Shown here: one piece after another, positions 6,606 through 14,653 of the stretch
Numbering within the stretch: position 1 is the stretch's first letter
Layout: each line of letters opens with the position of its first letter
Assembly: GCF_022429565.1 (NCBI RefSeq)
Contig: NZ_CP092487.1
Location: forward strand, 62,001 to 126,000
Source of the DNA: Lutibacter sp. A64
GTDB lineage: Bacteria; Bacteroidota; Bacteroidia; Flavobacteriales; Flavobacteriaceae
Direction of reading: 5' to 3'
Length of the DNA stretch: 64,000 nucleotides
The notes under the pieces: generated by a model
What the model was told of the DNA's origin: nothing
The model's database searches: none
Seen by the model: only the letters and a program-made list of their open reading frames with translations
Position numbers and translations under genes: made by a program

Positions 6606-7430
6606 TTATTTTTTATGAAGAGAAGCTTTGTCAAAAAACTCAGTTAATGTAATTTTAGGATTTGAATATAGATAAACTTCTGCAGAATTTTTTGCACGTA
6701 TATCTATGTCTTTTTTAGCATTAACATAAGTTTTAGATGCATTTGTAGCATTTACTAAAATGGCATCAGCTTTAAAATCTTTTCCTTTAAAAGAAGTGTT
6801 TCCTAAAGTTTCAATTTCAAAAGTACTAGCAGAACCTTCAATATCCATAGAAGCTTTGTCTAGTAAAGTGAAAAATGCTTCTGTTGACGCAAAATTACCT
6901 TTTATATCAGACGATTCTAGCGCATTAACCATAATAGATTTACTTGAAATCTCAAGATTTAAATCGCTCGATTTGCTACTGTTTAAACGTACTATGTTTG
7001 AGCTAAGTTTTAAATCAACATTAGAGTTGTCAAAAGTATTTACAGTTAAAGTGTCAATAGCTAAAGAAGTTTTAGATGTAATTTTAGATTTATTATAACT
7101 GTTAATCTCTTTTAATTGTTTATTTACATGGATATGAACTGCTAATTCTTTTTTTCTAACAATCTTATCGTTTAATTTAATGCTAAGTAAACCGTTAGAA
7201 ACTTGAGTTAAAACAGCATCTTGTAAATTAGAGTCTGTTTCTACTTTTACAGATTGTACATCGTTGTAAGTAAGATAAACATCGAGATTGTCAATAACTT
7301 CAATTCTATTAAAGTCAGAGATATCTCTGTTTTGTGTTATAACATCTTTATTTCCTTTTAATTTTTCTTGTGAATTAACTGTTAATGTTAATAGACATAA
7401 TAATAGTGCAATTTTCTTTGATAACTTCAT
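6606..7430 (-). CDS. GIN-domain (DUF2807) secreted protein
   Basis: This 274-aa protein has a signal peptide (MKLSKKIALLLCLLTLTVNS, cleavage near residue 20). A repetitive beta-strand body typical of the putative auto-transporter adhesin head domain DUF2807 follows. It begins with the hallmark DFNRIEVIDNLDVYLTYND and QSVKVETDSNL, then short alternating strands rich in Ser, Asn and Lys that would form a beta-helix. It is exported to the periplasm or surface; function unknown. It is transcribed alone, convergent with the AspT-like gene. Confidence 0.85.
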   Translation of the reverse strand: MKLSKKIALLLCLLTLTVNSQEKLKGNKDVITQNRDISDFNRIEVIDNLDVYLTYNDVQSVKVETDSNLQDAVLTQVSNGLLSIKLNDKIVRKKELAVHIHVNKQLKEINSYNKSKITSKTSLAIDTLTVNTFDNSNVDLKLSSNIVRLNSSKSSDLNLEISSKSIMVNALESSDIKGNFASTEAFFTLLDKASMDIEGSASTFEIETLGNTSFKGKDFKADAILVNATNASKTYVNAKKDIDIRAKNSAEVYLYSNPKITLTEFFDKASLHKK

Positions 7431-7474
7431 ATTGTTTTTGTTACAAAATTAATAAAATATTTTTTATAGAATTG

Positions 7475-7505
7475 TTTGCTTATTTAAAAATGAATGCTAA
7501 ATTTG
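7475..7505 (+). promoter_or_regulatory. Promoter of the trp operon
   Basis: TTTG (7475-7478), a 19-bp spacer and TAAATTTG (7498-7505) make a full match to the Bacteroidota -33/-7 consensus. Transcription should start about 6-8 bases downstream, at about 7511-7513, directly at the leader-peptide ATG (7514). The leader mRNA may therefore be almost leaderless. Confidence 0.8.
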
Positions 7506-7513
7506 TGCCATAA

Positions 7514-7567
7514 ATGAAACAAAATACATTAAATAACAATTGGTGGTGGAACTCTCTTAGTAATTAA
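7514..7567 (+). CDS. trpL: trp operon leader peptide
   Basis: A 17-codon frame reads MKQNTLNNNWWWNSLSN and stops at TAA 7565-7567. Three consecutive Trp codons (7541-7549) are a hallmark of an attenuation leader peptide, since Trp is very rare in a random short frame. It lies between the trp promoter and the terminator hairpin in front of trpE. When charged tRNA-Trp is scarce the ribosome should stall on these codons. Its start is only 1-3 bases from the predicted transcription start. Confidence 0.9.
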   Translation: MKQNTLNNNWWWNSLSN

Positions 7568-7640
7568 GCGAGAAGCACTCTATTATATTTAATTAACAAT
7601 ATATAACAAAAAGGACTTATCTCGCGATAAGTCCTTTTTT
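7550..7640 (+). promoter_or_regulatory. Transcription attenuator of the trp operon
   Basis: The terminator is a perfect 14-bp hairpin, AAAAAGGACTTATC (7608-7621) with GATAAGTCCTTTTT (7626-7639), loop TCGC, ending in a T run. A competing pairing exists: GCGAGA at 7568-7573, immediately after the leader stop codon, is complementary to TCTCGC at 7620-7625 in the top of the terminator. A ribosome stalled at the Trp codons leaves GCGAGA free to open the terminator. A ribosome at the stop codon covers it and lets the terminator form. TCTCTTA just upstream could also pair with TAAGCGAGA as a protector stem. Confidence 0.85.
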
Positions 7641-7651
7641 ATTTTAAAAAT

Positions 7652-9043
7652 ATGCAAGAATTAAAGTTTACAACAATTTCAAAAAAACAGTTAGCAGATA
7701 CAGTAACACCTGTTGGTTTATACTCAAAAATTAGAGATAAATATGCTAATAGTTTATTATTAGAAGGTTCAGATTATCATACCAAAGAAGATAGTTACAC
7801 ATTTATCTGCGCCGAACCAATAATTACTTTAAAAGCAGATAAAAATAATTTTACGTACAATTATAAAAATGAAGAGACGGTTGTTAAAGAAATTAATCGC
7901 GATTTTTATTCAATTTTTGAAACTTATAAAAGTACCGTAAATGTTGATTGTAATGAAAATGTAAAGTCTTTCAATGGTTTTTACGGGTATATGTCTTATA
8001 ATTCAATTCAATATTTTGAAACTATAAAATTAAATGCCAAAAAAGCAGCTTCAGAAATTCCAGATTTACAATTCAGTTTTTTTCGTTTTATTATAGCAAT
8101 TAATCATTTTAAAGATGAGTTAACATTAATAGAAAATGTTGAAGATGGTGAAGAATCTAGAATGCACGAAATTGAAACTTTAATAAATGCACGTACTTTT
8201 GGGCTATATAACTTTAAAGTTGAAGGAAAAGAGTCATCAAACTGTACAGATGAATATTTTAAAAATAATGTAGCCAAGGCAAAAGAACATTGTAAACGTG
8301 GAGATGTTTTTCAATTGGTACTATCTCGTCAATTTCAACAATCTTTTTCGGGTGATGAATTTAATGTTTATAGGGCATTACGTTCTATTAATCCTTCACC
8401 ATATTTATTTTATTTCGATTATGGAAGTTTTAAATTAATGGGGTCTTCTCCAGAAGCACAAATTAAAATAGATAATGGAAGTGCTGTTATCAATCCAATT
8501 GCCGGTACTTTTAGAAGAACTGGAGATATGAAAAAAGATGTTTTATTAGGCGAAAAATTATCTAAAGATAAAAAAGAGACTGCAGAACACGTAATGTTAG
8601 TAGATTTGGCACGAAACGATTTAAGTAAACATGCCAGTAATGTTTTTGTTGATGTTTTTAAAGAAGTACAATATTTTAGTCACGTTATCCATTTAGTTTC
8701 TAGAGTTGAAGGAAAACCAAAAGGAAAAGCCATTAAAATTGTTGGAGATACTTTTCCTGCAGGAACTTTAAGTGGAGCTCCAAAATATAAAGCGATGGAA
8801 TTGATAGATACTTATGAAAATCAAACCCGAGGTTTTTATGGTGGAGCAGTTGGTTTTATCGGGTTAGATGATACTGTAAATCTAGCCATAGCAATCCGCT
8901 CTTTTGTTAGTAAAAATAATACGTTATTTTATCAAGCAGGTGCTGGAATTGTAATGAAATCTACAGAAGAAGGTGAATTACAAGAAGTAAATAACAAATT
9001 AGCAGCTTTAAAAAAGGCATTAATTTTAGCAGAAAATATATAA
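7652..9043 (+). CDS. trpE: Anthranilate synthase component I
   Basis: This 463-aa protein converts chorismate plus ammonia or glutamine-derived ammonia to anthranilate, the first step of tryptophan synthesis, as a complex with the TrpG product. The N-terminal regulatory region contains LLLEGSDYHTKEDSYTF, the site of Trp feedback binding in the family. The chorismate-binding core carries the motifs SPEAQIKI, NPIAGTFRRTGD, DLARNDLSKHAS, the signature FPAGTLSGAPK and YGGAVGFIG. It is the first structural gene behind the attenuator, starting about 12 bases after the T run. Confidence 0.96.
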   Translation: MQELKFTTISKKQLADTVTPVGLYSKIRDKYANSLLLEGSDYHTKEDSYTFICAEPIITLKADKNNFTYNYKNEETVVKEINRDFYSIFETYKSTVNVDCNENVKSFNGFYGYMSYNSIQYFETIKLNAKKAASEIPDLQFSFFRFIIAINHFKDELTLIENVEDGEESRMHEIETLINARTFGLYNFKVEGKESSNCTDEYFKNNVAKAKEHCKRGDVFQLVLSRQFQQSFSGDEFNVYRALRSINPSPYLFYFDYGSFKLMGSSPEAQIKIDNGSAVINPIAGTFRRTGDMKKDVLLGEKLSKDKKETAEHVMLVDLARNDLSKHASNVFVDVFKEVQYFSHVIHLVSRVEGKPKGKAIKIVGDTFPAGTLSGAPKYKAMELIDTYENQTRGFYGGAVGFIGLDDTVNLAIAIRSFVSKNNTLFYQAGAGIVMKSTEEGELQEVNNKLAALKKALILAENI

Positions 9044-9114
9044 CATTAAAAGATTGAAAACTTAAAGATTTAATAATTTTTAAATCGTTCAATCATTCAA
9101 TTTTTAAATAAAAT
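9044..9114. repeat. Imperfect inverted repeat in the trpE-trpG spacer
   Basis: The 71-bp spacer is built of loosely complementary A+T-rich halves (AAAGATTGAAAACTTAAAG left, TTCAATCATTCAATTTTTAA right) that can fold into a weak hairpin. No coding capacity is seen. Similar low-complexity inverted repeats occur in the trpG-trpD and trpB-trpA spacers. Confidence 0.4.
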
Positions 9115-9690
9115 ATGAAAATATTAATAATAGATAATTACGATTCATTCACCTATAATTTGGTGCATATGGTTCAAGATATTACAGGTACATATCCAGC
9201 TGTTTTTAGAAACGATAAAATTTCAATTGAAGCTATAAACGAGTACGATTTAATTTTTTTATCGCCAGGGCCAGGTATTCCAGACGAAGCAGGAATTTTA
9301 AAAGAAGCAATAAAAACATATGCTGGGAAAAAACCAATTTTTGGTGTATGTCTAGGGTTACAAGCAATAACAGAAGTTTTTGGAGGGAGTTTAGAAAATT
9401 TAGATTCTGTTTTTCATGGAGTAGCAACTACAATGAAAGTGACAGATGCAAATGCACAGATTTATAAAGATGTTCCTACTGAATTTGAAGCTGCAAGATA
9501 CCATTCGTGGATTGCTTCAAAAACCGATTTTCCAGAAGAATTAAAAATTACATCTGTAGATGAATTTGGTGATATTATGAGTATTCAACACAAAGAATAT
9601 GCTATAAGTGCAGTTCAATTTCACCCAGAATCTATTTTAACATCAATTGGAGAACAATTAGTAAGAAATTTTATTGATGCTAATAAATAA
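9115..9690 (+). CDS. trpG: Anthranilate synthase glutamine amidotransferase component
   Basis: This 191-aa class I glutamine amidotransferase supplies ammonia to TrpE. The oxyanion segment is SPGPGIPDEAG (about 50-60), the catalytic Cys79 is in FGVCLGLQAI, and the His-Glu pair is in VQFHPESIL near the C terminus. Its place directly after trpE makes trpG the natural call; the same family also serves 4-amino-4-deoxychorismate synthesis (PabA), and a shared role is possible. Confidence 0.94.
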   Translation: MKILIIDNYDSFTYNLVHMVQDITGTYPAVFRNDKISIEAINEYDLIFLSPGPGIPDEAGILKEAIKTYAGKKPIFGVCLGLQAITEVFGGSLENLDSVFHGVATTMKVTDANAQIYKDVPTEFEAARYHSWIASKTDFPEELKITSVDEFGDIMSIQHKEYAISAVQFHPESILTSIGEQLVRNFIDANK

Positions 9691-9716
9691 TGAAAATGGT
9701 CACTGAATATGGAAGT

Positions 9717-9743
9717 AAACTAAATTGAAATAGCATTTAGTTT
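9717..9743. repeat. Hairpin in the trpG-trpD spacer
   Basis: AAACTAAAT (9717-9725) and ATTTAGTTT (9735-9743) are perfect inverted repeats around a 9-base loop in the 80-bp spacer. No T run follows, so an mRNA-stability or processing hairpin is more likely than a terminator. Confidence 0.5.
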
Positions 9744-9770
9744 AAATTTCAAATTCATAAAAAATATAAA

Positions 9771-10760
9771 ATGAAAAAAATACTAAATAAATTATTTGAG
9801 CAACAACAATTAACTAAAGCTGAAGCTAAAGAAGTACTTATTCAAATGGCAAATGAGCAGTACAATGCGTCTCAAATGGCATCTTTTTTAACAGTCTATT
9901 TAATGCGTCCAATTTCAGTAAAAGAATTGGCAGGTTTTAGAGAAGCTTTATTAGAATTGGCTATAAAAATAGATTTATCAGAATTTAATACCATAGATTT
10001 ATGTGGAACAGGTGGAGATGGTAAAAACACATTTAATATTTCAACATTAACCTCTTTTATTGTTGCAGGAACTGGAAATAAAGTCGCAAAACACGGTAAT
10101 TATGGCGTTTCTTCGGTAAGTGGTTCTTCTAATATGTTAGAATATTTAGGCTATAAATTTACTAATAATGAAGATGAATTAAAAAGACAAATAGATAAGG
10201 CCAATATTTGTTTTTTACACGCTCCGTTATTTCACCCAGCAATGAAAGCTGTTGGACCAATTAGAAGAGAATTAGGTGTGAAAACATTTTTTAATATGCT
10301 GGGACCATTGGTAAATCCTAGTAGACCACAAAATCAATTAGTAGGAGTTTTTAATTTAGAAGTAGCTAGAATTTATAATTATTTATTGCAAGAAACTTCT
10401 CAAAATTATGGAATTGTATTTAGTTTAGATGGTTATGATGAAGTTTCATTAACTAGTAATTTTAAACTTTTAACAAAAGGAAATGAGCAGTTAATTGCTC
10501 CACAAGATCTAGGCTTAAAGCGTTTAGAGCAGTCAGAAATTTTTGGAGGAGATTCTGTTGAAGAAGCTGCAAAAATATTTATTTCAATTCTAGATGGAAA
10601 AGGTACAGAAGCTCAAAATAATGTTGTTTTAGCAAATGCAGCTTACGCCTTAAAAACGTTTGATGCTAGTAAATCTTTTGAAACAGCTTTTGAAGAAGCT
10701 AAAGATTCTTTATTAGGATTAAAGGCAAAAGAAAGCTTGACTAAATTAATTAGGGGTTAA
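9771..10760 (+). CDS. trpD: Anthranilate phosphoribosyltransferase
   Basis: This 329-aa enzyme transfers phosphoribose from PRPP to anthranilate. An N-terminal helical domain (about 1-70) precedes the phosphoribosyltransferase core. The PRPP-binding GTGGDGKNTFNIST lies at 79-92, followed by KHGNYGVSSVSGSSNMLEYLG, FLHAPLFHPAMKAVGPIRRELG and FNMLGPLVNPSRPQNQLVGVF. It is third in the trp operon, after an 80-bp spacer carrying a hairpin. Confidence 0.96.
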   Translation: MKKILNKLFEQQQLTKAEAKEVLIQMANEQYNASQMASFLTVYLMRPISVKELAGFREALLELAIKIDLSEFNTIDLCGTGGDGKNTFNISTLTSFIVAGTGNKVAKHGNYGVSSVSGSSNMLEYLGYKFTNNEDELKRQIDKANICFLHAPLFHPAMKAVGPIRRELGVKTFFNMLGPLVNPSRPQNQLVGVFNLEVARIYNYLLQETSQNYGIVFSLDGYDEVSLTSNFKLLTKGNEQLIAPQDLGLKRLEQSEIFGGDSVEEAAKIFISILDGKGTEAQNNVVLANAAYALKTFDASKSFETAFEEAKDSLLGLKAKESLTKLIRG

Positions 10761-10777
10761 TAATTAGTATTTTACAA

Positions 10778-11123
10778 GTCATGCTGAACTGGTTTCAGCA
10801 TCACATTAAAATGAGAAATAAAATTAAGCAATGTTTACATTCTAACAAATAAATATAGAGCAACATTTTATATAGCTCTAACAGTAATTTAAATAAAATA
10901 ATTATTGAGTATTTCGAAGGGAAAGGATCAAAGTTTACTTCTAAATATAATATTAAAGATTTAATTTATATTGAAGAGTATTCAGATATAAATGAAGCAA
11001 TAAAAAGAGAAAAACAATTATAAAACTGGCATAACGATTGGAAGGTGAATATAATTAAGGAGAAAAATCCAAACTTAAAAACCTTAGAATTGTGATGCGA
11101 CCCTAAAACAAGTTCAGGGTGAC
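10778..11123 (+). mobile_element. Palindrome-flanked remnant element between trpD and trpC
   Basis: The 386-bp gap between trpD and trpC holds a small decayed element. Its left end (10778-10802) is the near-palindrome GTCATGCTGAACTGGTTTCA plus GCATC. Its right end (11094-11123) is a related sequence in inverse orientation, running GATGCGACCC...AAGTTCAGGGTGAC with an internal ACCCT/AGGGT palindrome. The shared pattern GATGC-AAAC-AGTTCAG-TGAC marks them as terminal inverted repeats. A broken GIY-YIG gene lies between them. Palindromes of this GATGCTGAAA/TTCAGCATGAC type are, to my knowledge, dispersed repeats in flavobacterial genomes. Confidence 0.6.
10815..11095 (+). pseudogene. Broken GIY-YIG endonuclease gene (UPF0213/YhbQ-like)
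   Basis: One frame from 10833 reads VYILTNKYRATFYIALTVI before a stop at 10890-10892, clearly a GIY-YIG N terminus (normally YILTN..TFYIGVT). The protein continues in another frame from about 10883: SNLNKIIIEYFEGKGSKFTS, then KYNIKDLIYIEEYSDINEAI and KREKQL. An in-frame TAA at 11021-11023 interrupts it, and it resumes as NWHNDWKVNIIKEKNPNLKT to the TGA at 11093-11095. The gene has therefore lost its start, suffered at least one frameshift and gained one stop, and the second Gly of the GVT motif is Ala. It is a dead passenger, still recognisable along its full length. Confidence 0.8.
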
Positions 11124-11146
11124 GAAATAAAATTATTAAGAGTAAA

Positions 11147-11932
11147 ATGACAATACTAGATAAAATAATAGCACATAAAAAGCAAGAAGTAGCTTTATTA
11201 AGAAAAGAAGTTCAAATAGAGAAATTAGTAAAAAGTCCTAATTTTCAGCGTACACCATTGTCTTTAAAAAAGAGTTTATTAAGCGTTGGTTCAACAGGTA
11301 TAATTGCAGAGTTTAAACGTCAATCTCCTTCAAAAGGTATTATTAACGATAAGGCCACAATTGAAGAAGTAACCAACGGATATTTAGATGCTAAAGTAGC
11401 GGCGCAATCAATTTTAACCGATACAGAATTTTTTGGTGGTAATATTTTAGATCTTATAAAAGCACGTTCTATACAAGAAACAACTCCAATTTTAAGAAAA
11501 GATTTTATTGTTGATGGTTTTCAAATTGTTGAAGCAAAAGCAATAGGAGCAGATGTAATTTTGTTAATTGCAGCTTATTTAACTAAAGAAGAACTTAAAA
11601 ATTATGGGAAACTAGCCGAAGATTTAGGCTTAGATGTTTTGTATGAAGTGCATAGTCAAGAAGATTTAGATAAGATTGATTTAGACAATAAAATTATAGG
11701 TGTCAACAACAGAAACCTTAAAACTTTTGAGGTAGATTTGGAACATTCTATCAAGTTGGCAAGTCAAATACCAGACACTTGTATAAAAGTTTCTGAAAGT
11801 GGGTTGAACGATCCAAGAGTTATAACAGGATTAAAAGAATATGGGTTTCAAGGATTTTTAATTGGTGAAAATTTTATGAAAACTGAAAATCCAGGCGAAT
11901 CTTGTAAAGAGTTTATTGATCAAATAGGATAG
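11147..11932 (+). CDS. trpC: Indole-3-glycerol phosphate synthase
   Basis: This 261-aa (beta/alpha)8-barrel enzyme converts carboxyphenylamino-deoxyribulose phosphate to indole-3-glycerol phosphate. Motifs are MTILDKIIAHKKQEV at the N terminus, IIAEFKRQSPSKG with the catalytic Lys, PILRKDFIVDGFQI with the second Lys, GVNNRNLKTFEVD, and KVSESGL before the C-terminal phosphate site GFLIGENFM. It is separated from trpD by the GIY-YIG remnant and runs into trpF with only 2 bases between. Confidence 0.96.
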   Translation: MTILDKIIAHKKQEVALLRKEVQIEKLVKSPNFQRTPLSLKKSLLSVGSTGIIAEFKRQSPSKGIINDKATIEEVTNGYLDAKVAAQSILTDTEFFGGNILDLIKARSIQETTPILRKDFIVDGFQIVEAKAIGADVILLIAAYLTKEELKNYGKLAEDLGLDVLYEVHSQEDLDKIDLDNKIIGVNNRNLKTFEVDLEHSIKLASQIPDTCIKVSESGLNDPRVITGLKEYGFQGFLIGENFMKTENPGESCKEFIDQIG

Positions 11933-11934
11933 AG

Positions 11935-12564
11935 ATGAAAATTAAAGTATGTGGAATGCGAGATGCCGAAAATATTTCGGAATTGATACAATTAAAACCA
12001 GATTATTTGGGTTTTATATTTTATGGTAAATCGAAGCGTTTTGTAACTAATTTTCCGAAGCTAGAAATTCCTTCAACTATAAAAAAAGTAGGTGTTTTTG
12101 TAAATGAAACTGTTGACAATATTATAGAAATAGTTGAAGAAAATAAACTGGATGCTGTTCAATTACACGGAAATGAAAGTCCAGAATATATTGAAGAACT
12201 TAAAGTTTTATTGATTAAAAAAGTTGAAATTTTCAAAGCTTTTTCAGTAGATGATAATTTTGATTTCTCTAAAACTGAACCTTATCAAAAAGTATGTGAT
12301 TATTTACTTTTTGATACAAAAGGAAAAGATTACGGAGGAAATGGAGTAAAATTTAATTGGCAAGTTTTAGACAATTACAAAGGAAATTTACCTTATTTAT
12401 TAAGTGGTGGAATTTCTAAAAAAGATGCACAAGCATTATTGTTATTTCTTAGTAAACAGGAAGCTGAAAAATGTATAGGAGTTGATATAAATAGTGGTTT
12501 TGAAATTGAACCAGCATTAAAAAATATAAATGACATTAAAGAATTTAAACAAAATTTAAAATGA
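11935..12564 (+). CDS. trpF: Phosphoribosylanthranilate isomerase
   Basis: This 209-aa TIM-barrel enzyme isomerises phosphoribosylanthranilate. The N-terminal KVCGMRD carries the catalytic Cys5, and [16 protein letters not shown] contains the catalytic Asp. [11 protein letters not shown] and [10 protein letters not shown] form the phosphate-binding end. Its stop overlaps the trpB start by four bases (ATGA), implying translational coupling. Confidence 0.95.
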   Translation: MKIKVCGMRDAENISELIQLKPDYLGFIFYGKSKRFVTNFPKLEIPSTIKKVGVFVNETVDNIIEIVEENKLDAVQLHGNESPEYIEELKVLLIKKVEIFKAFSVDDNFDFSKTEPYQKVCDYLLFDTKGKDYGGNGVKFNWQVLDNYKGNLPYLLSGGISKKDAQALLLFLSKQEAEKCIGVDINSGFEIEPALKNINDIKEFKQNLK

Positions 12565-13742
12565 ATTATTTTGTAGATGAAAATGGGTATTACGGACAGT
12601 TTGGTGGAGCATACATTCCAGAGATGTTATATCCAAATGTAGAAGAATTACGTCAGAATTACTTAAAAATAATGCAAGAAGCTTCTTTTAAAAAAGAGTT
12701 TGATGCATTATTGAAAGAATATGTTGGACGACCAACTCCCTTGTATTTTGCCAAAAGATTATCAGAAAAATATAAAACAAAAATATATTTAAAACGTGAA
12801 GATTTATGCCATACAGGAGCTCATAAAGTAAATAATACTATTGGGCAAATTTTAATGGCAAAACGTTTAGGTAAAAACCGAATTATTGCCGAAACAGGGG
12901 CAGGGCAACATGGAGTTGCAACAGCAACAGTTTGTGCACTAATGGGCTTAGAATGTATTGTGTATATGGGAGAAATAGACATTGCACGTCAGGCTCCAAA
13001 TGTAGCACGTATGAAAATGTTAGGTGCAACAGTTGTACCAGCATTATCGGGTAGTAGAACTTTAAAAGATGCAACAAACGAGGCTATTAGAGATTGGATT
13101 AATAACCCGGTAGATACACATTATATTATTGGTTCTGTAGTTGGTCCACATCCTTATCCAGATATGGTAGCGCGTTTTCAATCTGTTATTTCTGAAGAAA
13201 TGAAATGGCAATTAAAAGAAAAAGAAGGAAAAGAAAATCCGGATTATGTTATTGCTTGTGTTGGTGGTGGAAGTAATGCTGCAGGAGCTTTTTATTATTA
13301 TTTAGATGAAGAACAAGTAAAATTAATAGCTGTTGAAGCAGCTGGTTTAGGAGTTGATTCTGGAGAAAGTGCTGCAACTAGTGTTTTAGGAAATGAAGGT
13401 GTTATTCACGGAAGTAAAACATTATTAATGCAAACGGAAGATGGTCAAATTACTGAGCCTTATTCAATTTCAGCAGGGTTAGATTATCCTGGAGTTGGAC
13501 CCTTACACGCACATTTATGTGAAAGTAAAAGAGCAGAGTTTGTTTCAATTACAGACGATGAAGCAATGCAAGCTGGTTTAGAATTATGCGAATTAGAAGG
13601 AATTATTCCTGCAATTGAAAGTTCACATGCATTGGCTGTTTTTGCCCAAAAAGAGTTTAAAAAAGACGATGTTGTAATATTGAATTTATCGGGTAGAGGA
13701 GATAAGGATTTAGATACCTATATTAAATATTTTAAGTTTTAA
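12561..13742 (+). CDS. trpB: Tryptophan synthase beta chain
   Basis: This 393-aa PLP enzyme condenses indole with serine. The PLP-binding Lys89 is in [16 protein letters not shown] (about 78-93). The glycine-rich phosphate loop is [13 protein letters not shown]. The catalytic Glu lies in [11 protein letters not shown], and the C-terminal LSGRGDKD is present. It is of the normal TrpB1 type that pairs with the alpha chain encoded just downstream. Confidence 0.97.
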   Translation: MNYFVDENGYYGQFGGAYIPEMLYPNVEELRQNYLKIMQEASFKKEFDALLKEYVGRPTPLYFAKRLSEKYKTKIYLKREDLCHTGAHKVNNTIGQILMAKRLGKNRIIAETGAGQHGVATATVCALMGLECIVYMGEIDIARQAPNVARMKMLGATVVPALSGSRTLKDATNEAIRDWINNPVDTHYIIGSVVGPHPYPDMVARFQSVISEEMKWQLKEKEGKENPDYVIACVGGGSNAAGAFYYYLDEEQVKLIAVEAAGLGVDSGESAATSVLGNEGVIHGSKTLLMQTEDGQITEPYSISAGLDYPGVGPLHAHLCESKRAEFVSITDDEAMQAGLELCELEGIIPAIESSHALAVFAQKEFKKDDVVILNLSGRGDKDLDTYIKYFKF

Positions 13743-13749
13743 AATTAGA

Positions 13750-13834
13750 TGTGAGAATCTAGATTTTAGTATTGAGAATTGAACAATTATTGAAAATCTC
13801 ATTACTTAATACTCACTACTTAATACTAAATAAA
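13750..13834. repeat. Low-complexity direct and inverted repeats in the trpB-trpA spacer
   Basis: ACTTAATACT occurs at 13804-13813 and 13818-13827, a 14-base period. An inverted relative TTTTAGTATTGAG lies upstream at about 13763-13775, so the spacer can fold back on itself. It contains no credible coding sequence; an upstream in-frame ATG at 13772 would only add a low-complexity tail to TrpA. Confidence 0.5.
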
Positions 13835-14596
13835 ATGAACAGAATTAATAAAAAAATACAAGAAGATAAAAAATTATTATCTATATACTTTACAGCAGGT
13901 TATCCTAAATTAAATGATACAGTTGAAGTTATTGAGAGCTTAGAAAAAAGTGGTGTAGATTTTATTGAAATTGGTTTACCTTTTAGTGATCCTTTGGCAG
14001 ATGGACCAACCATACAAGCCAGTTCTACAAAGGCTTTAGAAAATGGAATGACTACAAAAGTATTGTTTAATCAGTTAAAAGATATTAGAAAAACAGTTTC
14101 AATTCCTTTACTTATTATGGGTTATTTTAATCCTATAATGCAGTATGGAGTTGAAGCATTTTGTAAAAAATGTGCAGAAATTGGTATTGATGGATTAATA
14201 ATTCCAGATTTGCCAGTACACGATTACAATAAAAATTATAAAGCTATTTTTGAAACATATGGTTTAATTAATGTGTTTTTAATTACACCTCAAACTTCAG
14301 ATGAGCGTATTAAATTTATTGATAATATTTCCAGTGGATTTATTTATATGGTAAGTTCAGCGGGTGTAACTGGAGCTAAAAATAGTTTTGGAAATACACA
14401 GCAAACATATTTTGAAAGAATAGCAGCAATGAATTTAAAAGCACCACAAGTAATAGGATTTGGAATTTCTAACGCTGAAACGTTTAAAATGGCAACTTCA
14501 AAAGCTAAAGGGGCAATTATTGGATCTGCATTTGTAAATTATATTACTAAAAATGGAGTAGCAGAAATACCAAAATTTATTGCTGAAATACGATAA
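13835..14596 (+). CDS. trpA: Tryptophan synthase alpha chain
   Basis: This 253-aa TIM barrel cleaves indole-3-glycerol phosphate to indole and glyceraldehyde-3-phosphate and channels indole to TrpB. The catalytic Glu is in FIEIGLPFSDPLADGP and the catalytic Asp in GLIIPDLPVHD. SSAGVTGAKNSFG and VIGFGIS form the phosphate site. I place the start at 13835 (MNRINKKIQEDKKLL), which fits the family. The longer frame from 13772 would add 21 residues read from spacer repeats. It is the last gene of the operon, followed by a strong terminator. Confidence 0.96.
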   Translation: MNRINKKIQEDKKLLSIYFTAGYPKLNDTVEVIESLEKSGVDFIEIGLPFSDPLADGPTIQASSTKALENGMTTKVLFNQLKDIRKTVSIPLLIMGYFNPIMQYGVEAFCKKCAEIGIDGLIIPDLPVHDYNKNYKAIFETYGLINVFLITPQTSDERIKFIDNISSGFIYMVSSAGVTGAKNSFGNTQQTYFERIAAMNLKAPQVIGFGISNAETFKMATSKAKGAIIGSAFVNYITKNGVAEIPKFIAEIR

Positions 14597-14636
14597 AAAA
14601 AAGAGCTTGAAATTTAAAATTTCAAGCTCTTTTTTA
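14596..14636. terminator. Terminator of the trp operon, shared with the convergent FKBP gene
   Basis: AAAAAGAGCTTGAAATT pairs with its complement around a loop of about four bases (arms about 14598-14614 and 14619-14635). T and A runs on both sides make it bidirectional for two convergent genes. Confidence 0.88.
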
Positions 14637-14653
14637 TTTTTATAAGTACAAAA

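Noticed and set aside
13772-13834. N-terminal extension of trpA
   Set aside because: The 21 extra residues are read from low-complexity spacer repeats and do not fit the TrpA family; the ATG at 13835 does.
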